The notes: generated by a model not told the origin, from the sequence alone. A DNA stretch of 64,000 bases from Prostheceraeus crozeri (GCA_907163375.1 CAJQUW010009070.1:186001-250000); one strand, 5' to 3'. Positions 43,945 to 55,559 are shown, numbered from the stretch's first letter. Translations and numbers: made by a program.

Positions 43945-45075
43945 ATGTTAGTCATACTTTCGAATCATCCTCAAAACCAGATCTCTCTCGATGATCATTT
44001 CGAGTCGAAAAAGCAAAACAGGCAGGTCATTCGGAGTCCTGTACCTTCAATGAACTACATAGTCAAAGTGAAGAGTGAAATTGAAAACATTTGCTGTTGG
44101 GTAAATGCCAACAATTTGTCGCTAAACCAGGACAAAACTACCGGCCTGATTCATTGCCGTGGTTCGTTCATGGACACATGCAACATCGAATCAATCCTAC
44201 CAATGGTAAAATTTCAAAAGACTGCGATTTTTGGGAGTTCAACTCGATAATAGCATTGGTTGGAAAGTACATATCGAATATATTTAAAAGAAATGTTTCC
44301 AGCGGATGTACATCCTTCGACGAATGAAGTGGTACATCAGCAATAATGACTTTGCTTCCATCTATAATACCGTGGTACGCTCTCTCATGGAGTATGCTTG
44401 TCCTGTCTTTTTGAGTCTGTACTGCAAACTGTAGGTCACTAACTTAGGCACGAAGCCGAAATTTCGTGCCAGTTAGCGCCTAGTTAGTGCCTTTCTAGTG
44501 CCTCTAGGCACCAATAGGCGCCACTAGGCACCAAAACAAATGTTTGTTTATCCAATGAAATCGAAGGAAAAATCAATGGGAACGAACTCGGCAATATGAA
44601 CTTCGTGCCTACTCGTGCCATTTGTTGGTTAGAATTGATGCCAAAATTTCGTGCCCTAGAGTTTACAGTGTGTCTTCCACTGATGCTTTTTCGCTTGAAA
44701 GAATTCAAAATCGATGCCTTAGAATTCAAGACAAAGAAATCAAATTGGCAAGTATTAGTGAAAGACGATGGATCCAGGCCAAAAACCCCGTTAATGAGAT
44801 CGAGGGACTTCACACCATGATCGCAGATCTAGTACCTCCTTGCTTACCTAGTGGACGCATATCAGTTCCTTTTTGCCGCACTTATATACGTCAAAATTCT
44901 TTTTTTCCAAGGGGTGTCTGACTTTATCTGCTGGTACGCCTCAGTGAACTGCTCTGTGGCTGACTTACTTTAAACAGTTACTTTCTTCATTATTAGAAGT
45001 GACTTTGCTCTGAAGTTTTGTGTTCAAACAGTATTGTAATTTTCGATTTCCATTTCAAGAATCAATAAACGTCTA
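43945..45075 (+). mobile_element. LINE 3' fragment (CR1/Jockey-type), interrupted
   Basis: Plus-strand frames give CCWVNANNLSLNQDKTTGLI and, after an inserted segment, STDAFSLERIQNRCLRIQDK with a SFFPRG C-terminal motif at about 44890-44921. The tail AATAAACGTCTATC ends at about 45075. An insertion of about 250 bp lies at about 44425-44670. 5' truncated. Confidence 0.75.
44425..44672. repeat. Small MITE-like insertion in the LINE
   Basis: The LINE reading is interrupted by a segment rich in TAGGCACC and GGCACGAA motifs. Outer parts CTGTAGGTCACTAACTTAGG and CCTAGAGTTTACAG are loosely inverted. TA on both sides could be the target. Boundaries are approximate. Confidence 0.4.
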
Positions 45076-45140
45076 TCTTTCTCAAACCAATCAATTTTCA
45101 GGTCAAATAATTACTTTACATAGGAAAGTAGATAACTTAC

Positions 45141-45281
45141 CGAATCTCTCTGGTGATTGAATGAATATTCCTGTTGGCTTGCGTCATCTTCTTCTATTCT
45201 TTCACTGATAAAATGCTGACCTCCCGCTTCCAATCGTTGTACTGCGATGTTTGCCTTTACAAGCTGATCAAGCTCTATCAG
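45141..45281 (-). CDS. Host gene exon 6
   Basis: 141 bp, 47 codons, open. It follows a long T-rich tract ending CTTCATCAG and has donor TCG/GTAAGT. Reads LIELDQLVKANIAVQRLEAG, then HFISERIEEDDASQQEYSFN. Probably helical, with an acidic end. Phase 0 at both sides. Confidence 0.7.
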
Positions 45282-45631
45282 CTGATGAAGACAAAAAAAA
45301 ACATCAGTGCATCTACATGTAAATTTTCTTCAATAATTGATACTTTATTATGTAGAATGTTTAGTCCACTGTAATGTGCATGTCACAATTAAAAACGATG
45401 GACCTTCTTAGTGCTCATCTAAAAGGACGAACATCATCGTTTAAACAAGTTTTAATATGAGCTTCATTCATAAATACAAAAGAAGGTAAGCTATGCAGAC
45501 AGTGCAGGCGTTATTCTGATAGTACTCTGACTGTGAGGTTTGATAGGACTTGATTTTGACTTGAATCTTACATTATCGAACGCTCGTCCATGTTGAACAT
45601 GACGATGAAAGTTGCCATATTATGAGATATG

Positions 45632-46726
45632 CATGTGCCGCAAAAAGTCTGGACTTACTTAAGCAATTTCAGGTTTTCGGGCAAAACTTGCAGTATCTCA
45701 AAGTTCTCGAATAAAATTTAGCGTCATAATCAGCCGTTGATATTGCAATTTTCAAAATATTGTTAATTTGTAAGAATTGATGTTCATATTGTTGTCGATT
45801 TACAAAAGTGCTCTGTATACTGACATAACGCTATGTTTTTGTCTCTCTTTACATTTAGTCGTTTAGAGAGGACAATTCAATATTGAGATACCGGGGGATA
45901 TTTCAATATTACCAAAAAACCTTTGTTCAAGAAAGGTAGTCTTCATCTGATTCTAATGCTAACTTAAATGATAAGACCAATGAATTCATATGAAGGGTTA
46001 ATCTGATAAGGTACATTCTGTACTTCGTTGGATAACCTCCAGACTTCAACATGGTTTCGAAGCTTCTTCGCATTCACCAATTTTAGGCATCTGATGGCGA
46101 CTCTAAGCTCTCATGACTTCTCTGTTCAGGTCAGACAAAGTCTTGCAGCTGCTTTAACCGATATTTGCATTTAACTGCCGCCTTAAATTGTCCATCGAAT
46201 CATTACCTGGGGGATTGACGTGAGTTTTCATTGTTCTTCTGAAGTCATGACAGACTGCCTTCTTCCGTCAAACCCGTTTGTCCTCCAGAATCATTACGTA
46301 GTATTCACAACCAGCATTCATCTTCTGTTCTTTTTCTGGAAATTCTAATTTTCCACGGACATGAAAGTAGGCCTATCTCCACACCACAATGCTTGTTGAA
46401 TGATTGACCATCTTGCACATGTGCGGTACTGCGGATTCAGCGGTGATTCACCAATTTCACGTCTTGCCTCAAGGCTTGTGCAGCAGTTGATGTTCTGATC
46501 AGTTGTAGCTGTTGATCAATCGCCCCATGTTTTGGGTGTCCCTGTTTCTGAAAACTACAATTATGGCACTTCTTTTGCATTATACCATGCCTTACATTCA
46601 TTATTTCATTAATTGATAATTGTTTATGTAATTTTGTTCCACTTAAATGTGATAAAGCAGACCCTATGGAATAGAAATAAAATTGTCCAATGATTCCAAG
46701 TGCGTCCAGACTTTTTGCGGCACCTG
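45632..46726 (-). mobile_element. Tc1/mariner-type remnant with inverted ends
   Basis: The left end GTGCCGCAAAAAGTCTGGAC is the exact inverse of the right end (GTCCAGACTTTTTGCGGCAC), 1.1 kb apart. In between, a minus-strand reading GKLEFPEKEQKMNAGCEYYV at about 46300 resembles the middle of a Tc1 transposase. Frames are full of stops. No clear TA duplication remains. Confidence 0.65.
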
Positions 46727-46829
46727 TGGAAGTAGAATTGCCTAATACATTACAAGATATATATCGAAGCAGATCTTCCAACAACAGTGGACCGCTAGAG
46801 GCTTCCCGTGTATTCCCAACTTCCCGACA

Positions 46830-47800
46830 AAGATATTGTCTAAGGAAATAAAAAAACTTCTTTGAGCCGTTTAAATTTATCTCCGCTATTGATTGTAGGC
46901 TTAAATTTACTTGTTTCAAAAATTCAATGTTCCACGACGTAAATTATATTAAAAGAGCAAGACTGCCGATATTTCACGACCACCTCGGATCGCGTCTTCA
47001 GGACAGAGACTGACATCGATATCTCTAAATGAACTGAATATCATTCGCCAGACAATTTGATAGACAAAGTCTATAATGAACAATAAAAGAATACGGCAAT
47101 AAGACAATGCGATAATAACAAATGAATAGAATAAAATCAAAAGTTACAGGTTATTATATACAGAAGGGACAGTTAACTCACATCGATTTAGAGTTTGTTG
47201 GCTTTTTGAATGCCACGCTTCCAGGAAAAGTCTTTTGTGGTAGTTCCTCTCGGCTTCAAGAATTTTTGGTTCGTGCCACATTATGGCATGACCACTCTCT
47301 AGAGCTCTTCATTTCTTATTATCGCATTGTCTTATTGCCGTATTCTTTTATTGTTCATTACCGACTTTGTCTATCAAATTGTCTGGCGAATGATATTCAG
47401 TTCATTTAGAGATATCGATGTCAGTCTCTGTCCTGAAGACGCGATCCGAGGTGGTCGTGAAATATCGGCAGTCTTGCTCTTTTAATATAATTTATCTGGT
47501 GAAACATTGAATTTTTGAAATTCTCTCCGACAGTACTACCATGTTCAAAATTTACTTGTCTAAATTGTCTTTTAGTGTTAAAGTCTGTTCGGCGGTCGTT
47601 GTAGATAACATTTTGATATCAAATTTCTTGTTTTGACATGTTGGCTCATACTTGTAGATAAATGAGCGAGTATCTGGAAGTCATTCCTTAAGGACCTAAA
47701 GAGGGCGAATTGTACTGCCAATGTATGTACAACCGAATTCCCAATACATAGTAAAACAACTCACTGCCCTAGTATCTCATCATTAAAATATACATTATTC
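46830..47800 (-). repeat. Dispersed repeat, copy with foldback insertion
   Basis: 46830-46914 and 47548-47800 together align with 55250-55540 (shared TTTGAGTCGTTCAAATTTAG-like and GTTGTAGATGACATTTTGAT segments). The copy at 55 kb is uninterrupted, so it serves as an empty site for the foldback element at 46915-47547. Confidence 0.75.
46915..47547. mobile_element. Foldback/MULE-like element with 212-bp arms
   Basis: Arms 46915-47126 and 47308-47519 are near-perfect inverse copies around a 181-bp loop. The flanking host repeat has AAATTTACTTGT on both sides (12 bp), and the empty-site copy at 55 kb has it once. Right of the right arm are 28 extra bases before the duplication, so the left end may be slightly truncated. 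Long arms plus a duplication of 9-12 bp suggest a Mutator-type MITE, but this is inference. Confidence 0.7.
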
Positions 47801-47873
47801 AACATACTATCATTATTATCTTCGCATTATTTCGTGAATTCTGTAACTTCTAGCTGCTTTATAAAATCCTTAC

Positions 47874-47942
47874 ATCCTGTCCATCCAATTCCGTGATATC
47901 TCCAAGAATATGACGCCGCCATCTGATGACCATTTGCAATCT
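47874..47942 (-). CDS. Host gene exon 5
   Basis: 69 bp, 23 codons: RLQMVIRWRRHILGDITELD then GQD. The acceptor is CTGTTTCATTTTTCAG and the donor GAT/GTAAGG. Phase 0 at both sides. A basic amphipathic helix followed by an acidic turn; no family recognised. Confidence 0.65.
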
Positions 47943-48283
47943 CTGAAAAATGAAACAGAAATTTATTTTCTGAAAATGTTCAAAAACGGAATAAAAAAAG
48001 AACAAGCTTTTCACGAAATCTGTGAAAAATGAACGATGTTGCGGTAAAGAGGATAGCCGTCTTCTATAGGTGGGAGTGGCTAGTCGGTGGGGATGTGTGA
48101 GTGTGTTGTGATCAAATGTGTGGTTGGTCTAGGATCTCATGCTTTCTATTGCAGGGCGAAGCTGTGTGTTCTTGAATAAGTTAATTGTGGCTCGCGTATT
48201 GTTAAGTTTAGTTTTGAAAGAATCTAAGACGACAAACACGCATGTAGTTCTATTGATGAGAGTATTGAAATTTTACTTGGAGT

Positions 48284-49069
48284 CATAGAGTAGAGATACA
48301 GGAGTGTCGACTCAAAAAAGTATCTGTATGCAGTGAAAACTTTTGTGAAAAAATTCAGTTTTTTTGGAGATAGCGTTCCCATGGTCCAAACAATTATTTG
48401 AGCAGCTTTAAAAAAGTCAAAATTTGCCAATTTATATACTACTGAGATGACTCACCCTTGTAAGTAGCATGAAACAAGTTGGATATCAAGCGGAATGAAT
48501 ATTTGCTAATAAGCATCCTAACTAAGCGGAAATTAAGCTGATTATCAAGGGAATTTCATGATCCGTATTATAATGAAAGTCTTCATGAAAAAGTCGAAAT
48601 CAGATTTTGCTTTCTTGGCTGAAATTTCAAGTTTTTAATTCAGTTTTCACCGGCATGAATTTATGATTCACTAAATTCATAAGTTTCATTTCTTGAATCT
48701 GAATAGTAATGTGGACCCATTAACATCATTCAAAGTTAATTGAAATCATTGTCTTTGATTCTGTTATTTTGCTGTACCAGTGGCAGGTTGCCTGTGATAT
48801 GATCACTCTTATAAAGATTCTCTTGAGCATGAAAGTATAACAGGATTCTATCGAATTGCTAATTTAACAGACATTGAATCTCCAAGGCTGTCATGACACG
48901 TTGAGAATCTGTAAAATGCCATCTTTCCTTCTGCATTACTATCATGATCATCAAATTCCGTGGTAATTTCTTCAAAACTGCAAAAATGTGCATATTTCAC
49001 ATTTGGTAACAATACCCAATTGTATTGTAAATACGGAGTTACCACTCTATCTAATATACTTACTCTATG
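48284..49069 (+). mobile_element. hAT-type MITE, copy A
   Basis: 786 bp. CTTGGAGT (48276-48283) and CTTCGAGT (49070-49077) form an 8-bp target duplication with one mismatch. The ends are CATAGAGTA and TACTCTATG. It aligns along its length with copy B at 60071-60915. No transposase. It lies in the intron between exons 4 and 5 of the host gene. Confidence 0.8.
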
Positions 49070-49077
49070 CTTCGAGT

Positions 49078-49849
49078 AACACGTGTGCATGTGTATTCTC
49101 AGTCTGCAGAGCCAAGGGTGGTGGCTAAGCGTTCTGAGAATACTTTTCAAAATTGCCGTCATACGCAGTACACAAAGTGTCAATCCTTTTGTATTACTCA
49201 GTGATCATGAAGTCTCTTTTGAACATTGTAATCATTGGTTGATCGTTGTTTATTTGTTCTACAATGATGATATTATTGCCTTCAAATATCAGTTACTGCT
49301 GCTATCTTAACGTTCCTGTTCTCTGCAATTTTACGATACAGTTCATACATCTCTTGTATCTTGCACTGTCGCAAGCATGCTTATTGCTTATTACCTGCAT
49401 GACATTCGTTGTTAAGTATTGAGGCATCAAGTCAAAGTTGTGAACTATTTTATGACCTCTGCATTAGCATAAAGAGGATTTTCAATAAAGAAATGCAAGT
49501 GAATATCGGGCCGGCCTGTAATGTACCGCGATGTAGTGATAGGAGTCGCAAAAAAAAGATTCATTTTGTATCTGAGTTTGCGGGAGAGGGCTAAGCTTGA
49601 TTCAGTGCGCCACAGGCTGCTGATTCTGGCTGCCGACCCCTGTACTAAACAAGAAGTGCTACCATGAGCCTTCAGGAGCATGCTTACATAGTTTTAGGCA
49701 AAGGTTTCCAGCTGTGTTTCTATCTGACGCATCTTTTATCAATGCAAGAAAGACGCTCATGAGAAATATGATCAATGTTCGCAGAGGAGCCGTTATTCTA
49801 TGTGATGAATAATCTTTAAGAATGCAGAGTGTCTTTGGTTTCACTGACA
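49078..49849. other. Intron DNA, unassigned
   Basis: No supported gene. Short frames at 49409-49681 lack domains and splice context. Confidence 0.4.
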
Positions 49850-49915
49850 AAGGTTTGAACTCAGATCTTCCGGACGCATAGCGAACACTCTAACACAAAG
49901 ACTTTACGCAGGCAT
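49850..49915 (-). repeat. tRNA-derived SINE or pseudo-tRNA
   Basis: Minus strand: GTGTTAGAGTGTTCGC near an A-box position and GAGTTCAAACCT as B box. Similar to the unit at 40910-40985. No acceptor-stem pairing. Confidence 0.5.
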
Positions 49916-49943
49916 GTGATTATGCATTTAGAAAGTAACTAAC

Positions 49944-49985
49944 CTGAGCTTGGTCAGCATAATTCGTGAGGCCAATTCGTTTGTT
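49944..49985 (-). CDS. Host gene exon 4 (short)
   Basis: 42 bp, 14 codons: NKRIGLTNYADQAQ. The acceptor is CTTTTTGTTTTTCAG and the donor CTCAG/GTTAGT. Phase 0 at both sides, as in the neighbours. Too short to judge alone; supported by borders and phase. Confidence 0.6.
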
Positions 49986-50137
49986 CTGAAAAACAAAAAG
50001 CTTTTCAAACGTTGATCAAAACATTTCACTGATGTTATAAATTACTTATTTATTTGCATTTATTGACAAATAACAAAATGCATGTTTAGCAACTTCATTG
50101 ATTATCAAAATGATATTTGGTAAGCTTCATAAGTTTG

Positions 50138-50228
50138 TATTTATTATTTTATTATTATTATTTTTATTTTTTATATTTATTATTTGTATTTATTATTTAT
50201 TATTATTATTTATTATTATTAGTTTTTA
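50138..50228. repeat. (TTA)n/(TTTA)n microsatellite
   Basis: Run of TTATTATTATTTTTATTTTT-type sequence, low complexity. Confidence 0.9.
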
Positions 50229-51155
50229 TTGCTTATTAAACAGAACTCTACTTATACGTGGAAATACATTGTACTGTGAGTCTCTTTCTATTCCACAAGA
50301 TGAACTTGCATACTACTTATTTCATTCTTTTATACAGAGTGCTTGAACCAGAATAGCAAAGGAGACACCGCACAGGCAAGCATTTTGATAGAGTCCATAA
50401 AGCATCTAAACATTATCATTTATGTGTGTACAGGCAATTATGTTTCTGAATTTATAACATTTTGTGTAAAATTAATTACTTTGCTTTTATTTATAGATTT
50501 CTTTCGAATAATGACGTGCAAGTTGCAATACAGGCCAAATTTTAACTAATATGATTTTGATAACAAAACAAACTTTCTTAAGTGTACTTGGCTGATGCTG
50601 ATATTTGTTAGTTAAATGGACATTCATGCAATAATTTTCATGTGCGGAAAATGGCCACAATAACGCGCCACAGTGTCGTGTATTTTTACATGATTTAAAA
50701 TTTCTATTATTATTTGAATTACTAAAAGAGAGTTTTAAATCGTGGGTTACAACTGATTTTAATGCCCGTTTTAAACGATTTTTGTAAAACCACATTTCAA
50801 AGTTTCTCATCAAAAAGTTACGTTTATGTAAGGCAAGTAGCCGGACCACAGAATTAGATTGGCGGATTCAAAACGATGGCACATGCAGGAACTTAATAAG
50901 TGGGCAAAAAGAAATTTTTGATGCCTTGCAGAGATAGGAAAACAGTCGTCCGTTGCTTGTGGGTTGCTCTGAATTCCTTCAAAATGCTCCGATCGCCACG
51001 ACTCCAGATTCGAAGAATTCAGATCATTGAGCAAATATTTTCTCGATGATGTCGCTCCTTCCGATCATTATTGAAAAGTTAGCAGGCGCGCGATAAAGCG
51101 TTCATAAACTTCTCTGTCGATCCCAATATCGCCACAATTTGGCGTGTTTAATGTA

Positions 51156-52738
51156 CAGGTTTTTGCGTTTAATAGAGGCAGTTGTGCATTACAGAGTGGC
51201 ATAATGCGTAACTTAACGGCTTTAATCACAAATTAATGAAATCGGTTCATTTGTTAACGACAAATACTGTTAAACACTCGTCAATTTCAAATTTTAACGA
51301 CTTATTCACTAAACAGTAGCATTTGTCAGTTATAACGGCGGTTCATCTAAATACTACGTCATTTTGCAAAACTCAATATATCCAAGACAGTTTTTATTCA
51401 AATTATGCATATCATTATGTCACATCATTATGCATGGTCATCACTTATGTCCTGCATCTGAATGCATGCGGTGAAGATGCGTCTTGTTCGCCGATGGGCA
51501 GCACTACAAGCAGCTGGACTGATTTCCACCAAATTTTGCTCAGCAAGCTGAGGAAGAGTTGCCAGTCGCTCTTGATATGGCTGGCGAAGTAACTGTTCCC
51601 TCACCTCCAATTGGCGTCGAGACCCGCCTTCCAAATGCTGAAACAATTTTCTGCTGCGTTTAGGAAAGGTGAATAGGGTGGTAGACAATGTAAATCAGCG
51701 TTGGCATGATCGCTGACGTCCGTGGCACGGCGATGACAGGGTGCATTGTCAAGGAGAAAGACAGCCTTTTCATTGGGAAGGAAGTGGCCGTTGATAAGGT
51801 CCGCCAAAAAGTTAAATGCATCCGCTGTCGTTCCTCCTTCATGGATAGTGTGATGTACTAAGCCTCGTTGGCTGGACACTCCCAGAATGAGGGTAAAATT
51901 TGGGCATTGTCTAGCTCCGACGATGTGCTGTGCGCGATGTCCTCTTGCAGATCGTCCTCGAGATCGACTCGCCCATAAGTTAAAACCTGATTCATCCCTG
52001 CGGACCTGCGAGGATCCGCTGGTGTGAGGCATTCCGCGTGGGCTCGGCGAGCAAGTTTGACATCCATTCTGTTACGATCTGCAGGTGGTGACTCCAGCTT
52101 CTTCATTGTGATGAGGCTACCTCTTAGCACGCGATGGACTGTGGACTCACTGAGACGAGGACTGTCTGGTAATTGGAGTCGAAGCTCTTCGCTGAGTTGT
52201 CGCAACGTGTAATTAGGGTGTTGTTCGACAGTTCCAACAAGGCAATCAATCATCTCTTGAGTTGCAAGCTGTCGTCGTCCACCCCCTCTTTTCCGTACCA
52301 TTACCTCACCATCTTCCAGATAGCGACGTATGATTGACCAGGCTGTCCCTCGCGGAATGTTAAGCGCCGCAGCTACCTCTACATAGTCAGAGTTTGGATT
52401 CTCATAGGCATCCACAATTCTCTTTTTATTCAGGAACGGTATCATTCTTCTTCGTCTCATTTTTCCAACTGTGCGCGCTCACAGCGCCGGCTGTCCTTAA
52501 ATACTGCATCATGTCGTAACGTTTTGACATTGCCGATCAACACTCACCTTATTGCCATTCAGTTTTGCAAGCGCCAGTAAAGCAATGGGCCTACGTCTTA
52601 ATAAAGTACAAAAGGACGGAATGTTTTGTTTGTGCCGTTAGTCTCTATTGTTATGGCGTTAATCACTGCATATTGACGATATTCTATGCAAAATGACGTA
52701 ATCAATTGAGGAAACGCCGTTATTCCTGCAAAAACCTG
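51156..52738 (-). mobile_element. IS630/Tc1-superfamily transposon
   Basis: 1.58 kb between TA at 51154-51155 and TA at 52739-52740, with inverted tips CAGGTTTTTGC and GCAAAAACCTG. Copies 2 and 3 of the surrounding repeat show the empty site (AATG followed by GAACTG). The transposase lies on the minus strand. Boundaries are firm. Confidence 0.9.
51601..52460 (-). pseudogene. IS630-type transposase (one frameshift)
   Basis: N-terminal paired-type HTH in frame 51858-52460: YVEVAAALNIPRGTAWSIIR, the basic RKRGGGRRQL linker, and YTLRQLSEELRLQLPDSP. The catalytic half is in the overlapping frame 51601-52032: VRRDESGFNLW (first Asp), AVFLLDNAPCHRRATD (second) and LPPYSPFLNAAENCFSIWKA (Glu). The second Asp and the Glu are 32 residues apart, fewer than in the usual 34-35-residue groups. 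A frameshift near 51.95-52.03 kb splits the gene, so this copy is inactive. Confidence 0.85.
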
Positions 52739-52796
52739 TAGAACTGGCTGCTCATTGTTCGATTTCTATGGTATTATGTCAGCAGATTGTGACGAT

Positions 52797-53319
52797 CACA
52801 GAATTAGATTGTTTATCTGTGTCACTTTGCTAGAAGTGCAAACTGATTCAAACAAATGGCACATGCAGGAACTTAATAAGTGGGCAAAAAGAAATTTTTA
52901 ATACCTTGCAGAGATAGGAAAAATAGTCGTGCGTCGCTTGCGGATTGCTCTAAATTCCTTCAAAATGCTCCGATCGCCACGATTCCTTCAGATTCGAAGA
53001 ATTCAGATCATTGCGCAAAAGTTTTCTCGATAATGTTGGGCCCTCCGATCATTTTAAAAAAAGTTAGCAGGCGCATGAAAAAACGTTCACAAACTTCTCT
53101 GTAGAACTTGACATCGACTGTGTCTCTTTGCTGTGTGATCCGGTTGATAACAGTCACAGAAACTTTGTACAATTTGTCGTTTTTAATGCTGAACTGGCTT
53201 CTCATTGTTCGATTGCTATGGTATTTAGTCAGCAGATTGTGCCATTTCAATAACGTTGCACGTTCCAATGCTTCCCTTCTAGTCAAACGGAAGAAGAGAC
53301 GACCTGTCTAATTCTGTGG
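52797..53319 (-). repeat. CACAGAATTAGA-family element, copy 2 with small ORF
   Basis: Ends CACAGAATTAGATTG and GTCTAATTCTGTGG are inverted. Minus-strand frame 53008-53286 (92 aa) reads LKWHNLLTKYHSNRTM and VINRITQQRDTVDVKFYREV, and is shared with copy 3. No known domain. It could be a piece of a transposase or of a captured gene. Confidence 0.7.
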
Positions 53320-53367
53320 TGACGATTTATTAACGTTAAATGCTCCAGTGCTTCCTTAATAGTCAAA

Positions 53368-53724
53368 CCACAGAATTAGACAGGTCGTCTCTTCTTCCGT
53401 TTGACTAGCAGGAAAGCATGCATTGGAACATGCAACGTAAATGAAATGGCACAATCTGCTGACTAAATACCATAGCAATCGAACAATGAGCAGGCAGTTC
53501 AACATTAAACACGCCAAATTGTGCAAAGTTTCAATGACTGTTATCAACCAGATCACACAGCAAACAGACACAGACGATATCAAGTTCTACAGAGAAGTTT
53601 GTGAACGTTTTTTCATGCGTTTTTTCATGTTTTGAATCAGTTTGCACTTCTAGCGAAGTGATACGATTAAACAATCTAATTCTGTGAGTCAAACAGAAGA
53701 AGAGACGACCTGTCTAATTCTGTG
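53368..53724 (+). repeat. CACAGAATTAGA-family element, copy 3 and a partial copy 4
   Basis: 53368-53686 is copy 2 in reverse, shorter inside. Frame 53441-53635 on the plus strand is the same protein (MKWHNLLTKYHSNRTM, KFYREVCERFFMRFF). 53687-53724 repeats the end segment GAAGAGACGACCTGTCTAAT once more, so at least four pieces of the family are clustered. Confidence 0.7.
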
Positions 53725-53931
53725 AGGCGGATAGAAAGCTGACAAGAAGATGGTTCTGTCGCCCAATATGCTTATAAGTAGCATGGCATGAACCTCAGAC
53801 ATGGTCAACTAACGAATGTGATGTTGTCAAGCAAGACAACATGTACACGTGCCATTTCAATAATCAAATCAGCCCTTGAAGTTGTCGATTTGTTTTACAG
53901 TTAAATAAGCATAATAACAATCGATTCTTAC

Positions 53932-54135
53932 CAGCGGCGATACATTGGTGTGTTTGGATGATGGCTTCGACTTATTTAGCGTTTCACGGATACATGCTGA
54001 TGGAAACCAACCAGTTCTTCCTCGACAAGTCGTGGCTTTAACGAATTCAGCCCTCTCTTCAATGTCACCGGTGATGGTATCGTCTACGTGCACGTTGATT
54101 AAATTGACGAATTGATGCCGGAATGCCTTTCTTAT
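53932..54135 (-). CDS. Host gene exon 3 (SH3-like end)
   Basis: 204 bp, 68 codons, open. The acceptor is TTTTCCTTTTCAG and the donor CTG/GTAAGA. It reads IRKAFRHQFVNLINVHVDDT, then GDIEERAEFVKATTCRGRTG and WFPSACIRETLNKSKPSS. The GRTGWFPSACI stretch matches the last strands and 3-10 helix of SH3 domains (G-x-x-G-W/L-F/I-P-x-x-Y/C-V/I). Upstream strands of such a fold are less clear, so the SH3 call is tentative. It lies between a CACAGAATTAGA repeat cluster and a mariner. Confidence 0.75.
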
Positions 54136-54309
54136 CTGAAAAGGAAAATGTCGCTGAACAATTCAAGCTAGAACTTCCCTATTCCATCCCCAAAAGCATT
54201 TCCAAAATGGCATTGAAAAATGAAGGATGCATTCCAACGGAAATGTCAAAAAGTATTTGTTGCTTCATCACCGAAACAGAGCACTTTGTGTAAGCATAGC
54301 TTCTAAGTA

Positions 54310-55050
54310 CGAGGGTCGTTAGAAAAGTTCCGGACAGAGTAAAATGAAAACTCCCAATTCCAGTAACAGTCTGGAACAGTAATTCTGGCAACACATCCCA
54401 GCCTAGCTTCTCTAGCAAATCCTTAGTTCGCGCAGCGGTATGCGGCGTGGCGTTGTCCATTTGGAAGACTGGCTTCATGGAAAGCTTCCCACGTCTTCGA
54501 TTCTTGAGTTGGTGCCAGAGATCTTCGTTCACAAGCTTGCAGAGTTGATGGTCGCTCCCTTCGGTAGATAGTCCACCAAGATCAATCGTCCCAGAACACT
54601 GAAATCATCACCTTTTGACAGGATGGAATCAATCTTTGCCTTCAAAGGTGAAGGATCTCCCCGAGCACACCACATTCTTGACTGCATCTTCGTCTTCAAG
54701 GCTTTATCACCAAAGACAATTGAAAGTCGTTCAGCAATATTGGAGGATGCATTGCCTTCCTTCCACAAGAAAAGATGATGGCTCTCTGTTGCGAGACGGC
54801 GTCTTCCATTGCACAAAACAATTTGAAAATCTTCTGCAGATTTGTGATTCTTAAATTGGCGGATAGCAAAGCTATCTATCTGACAGACAATAGACATCTA
54901 TAAAAAATTCACTTGCGCAATTCTCTAATTTGAAATTTGAATACCCAATTGACAGAGCACTACCATAGATGTAATAAGTGCTAGCTTCGTCGCGGCGTCA
55001 TTTCTCAATGTTAAAAATTCAAAATACGGATACTTTTCTAACGACCCTCG
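54310..55050 (-). mobile_element. mariner, internally deleted
   Basis: TA at 54308-54309 and 55051-55052 flank inverted tips CGAGGGTCGTTAGAAAAGT and ACTTTTCTAACGACCCTCG. Minus-strand pieces of transposase: KALKTKMQSRMWCARGDPSP (DNA-binding region), LVDYLPKGATINSASL and VFQMDNATPHTAARTKDLLE with the second catalytic Asp. After WDVLP the conserved PHPPYSPDLAP part is missing and the sequence runs into the tip. At 741 bp it is a deletion derivative. Confidence 0.85.
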
Positions 55051-55249
55051 TATATCGGTTTCTGCTTGCAACTGATCTATATAAATCCTTGGGTTAAACG
55101 ATAAAACTGAATTAAAAATTGACCACCTAAATTCTGTCATTTACAGATACAAATTTGGCAGAGAAATGAAAATAAAGGTTGAAATAAAATTTTCTTTGTT
55201 GTTCAGTGGCCCATAGTGCGTTCGCTGGTGGTCACTAATATTTTGTAAC

Positions 55250-55540
55250 CTCACCAAGATATTGCCTAAGGAAATAAAACAACTTCTTTGAGTCGTTCAA
55301 ATTTAGCTCCGCTATTGATTGTAGGATTAAATTTACTTGTTTAAATTGTCTTTTAGTGTTAAAGTCGGTTCGTCGGTCGTTGTAGATGACATTTTGATAC
55401 CAAATTTCTTGTTTTGACATGTTAGTTCATACTTGTAGATAAATGAGCGAGAAGTATCTGGAAGTACTGCCAATGTACTACCGAATTCCCAATACATAGT
55501 AAAACAACTCACTGCCCTCTAGTAACTCATCATTAGACAC
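55250..55540 (-). repeat. Dispersed repeat, uninterrupted copy
   Basis: Homologue of 46830-46914 plus 47548-47800, lacking the foldback insertion. It also carries a fragment reading CACTAATATTTTGTAACCTC at its edge, like the Tc1 3' end next to it. Confidence 0.75.
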
Positions 55541-55559
55541 TGATCAGGAAAATTGCATT

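Larger units (their letters stand above)
50846..52796 (-). repeat. CACAGAATTAGA-family element, copy 1 (carrying an IS630-type insertion)
   Basis: Starts CCACAGAATTAGATT at 50846 and aligns with copy 2 (52797-53319) up to 51153 and again from 52741. The gap is filled by the IS630-type transposon. Its far end is missing, where copy 2 begins directly. Confidence 0.7.

Noticed and set aside
46437-46919. 160-aa minus-strand frame as a gene
   Set aside because: It runs across the right end of a Tc1-type remnant and a dispersed repeat, so it is a chance frame.
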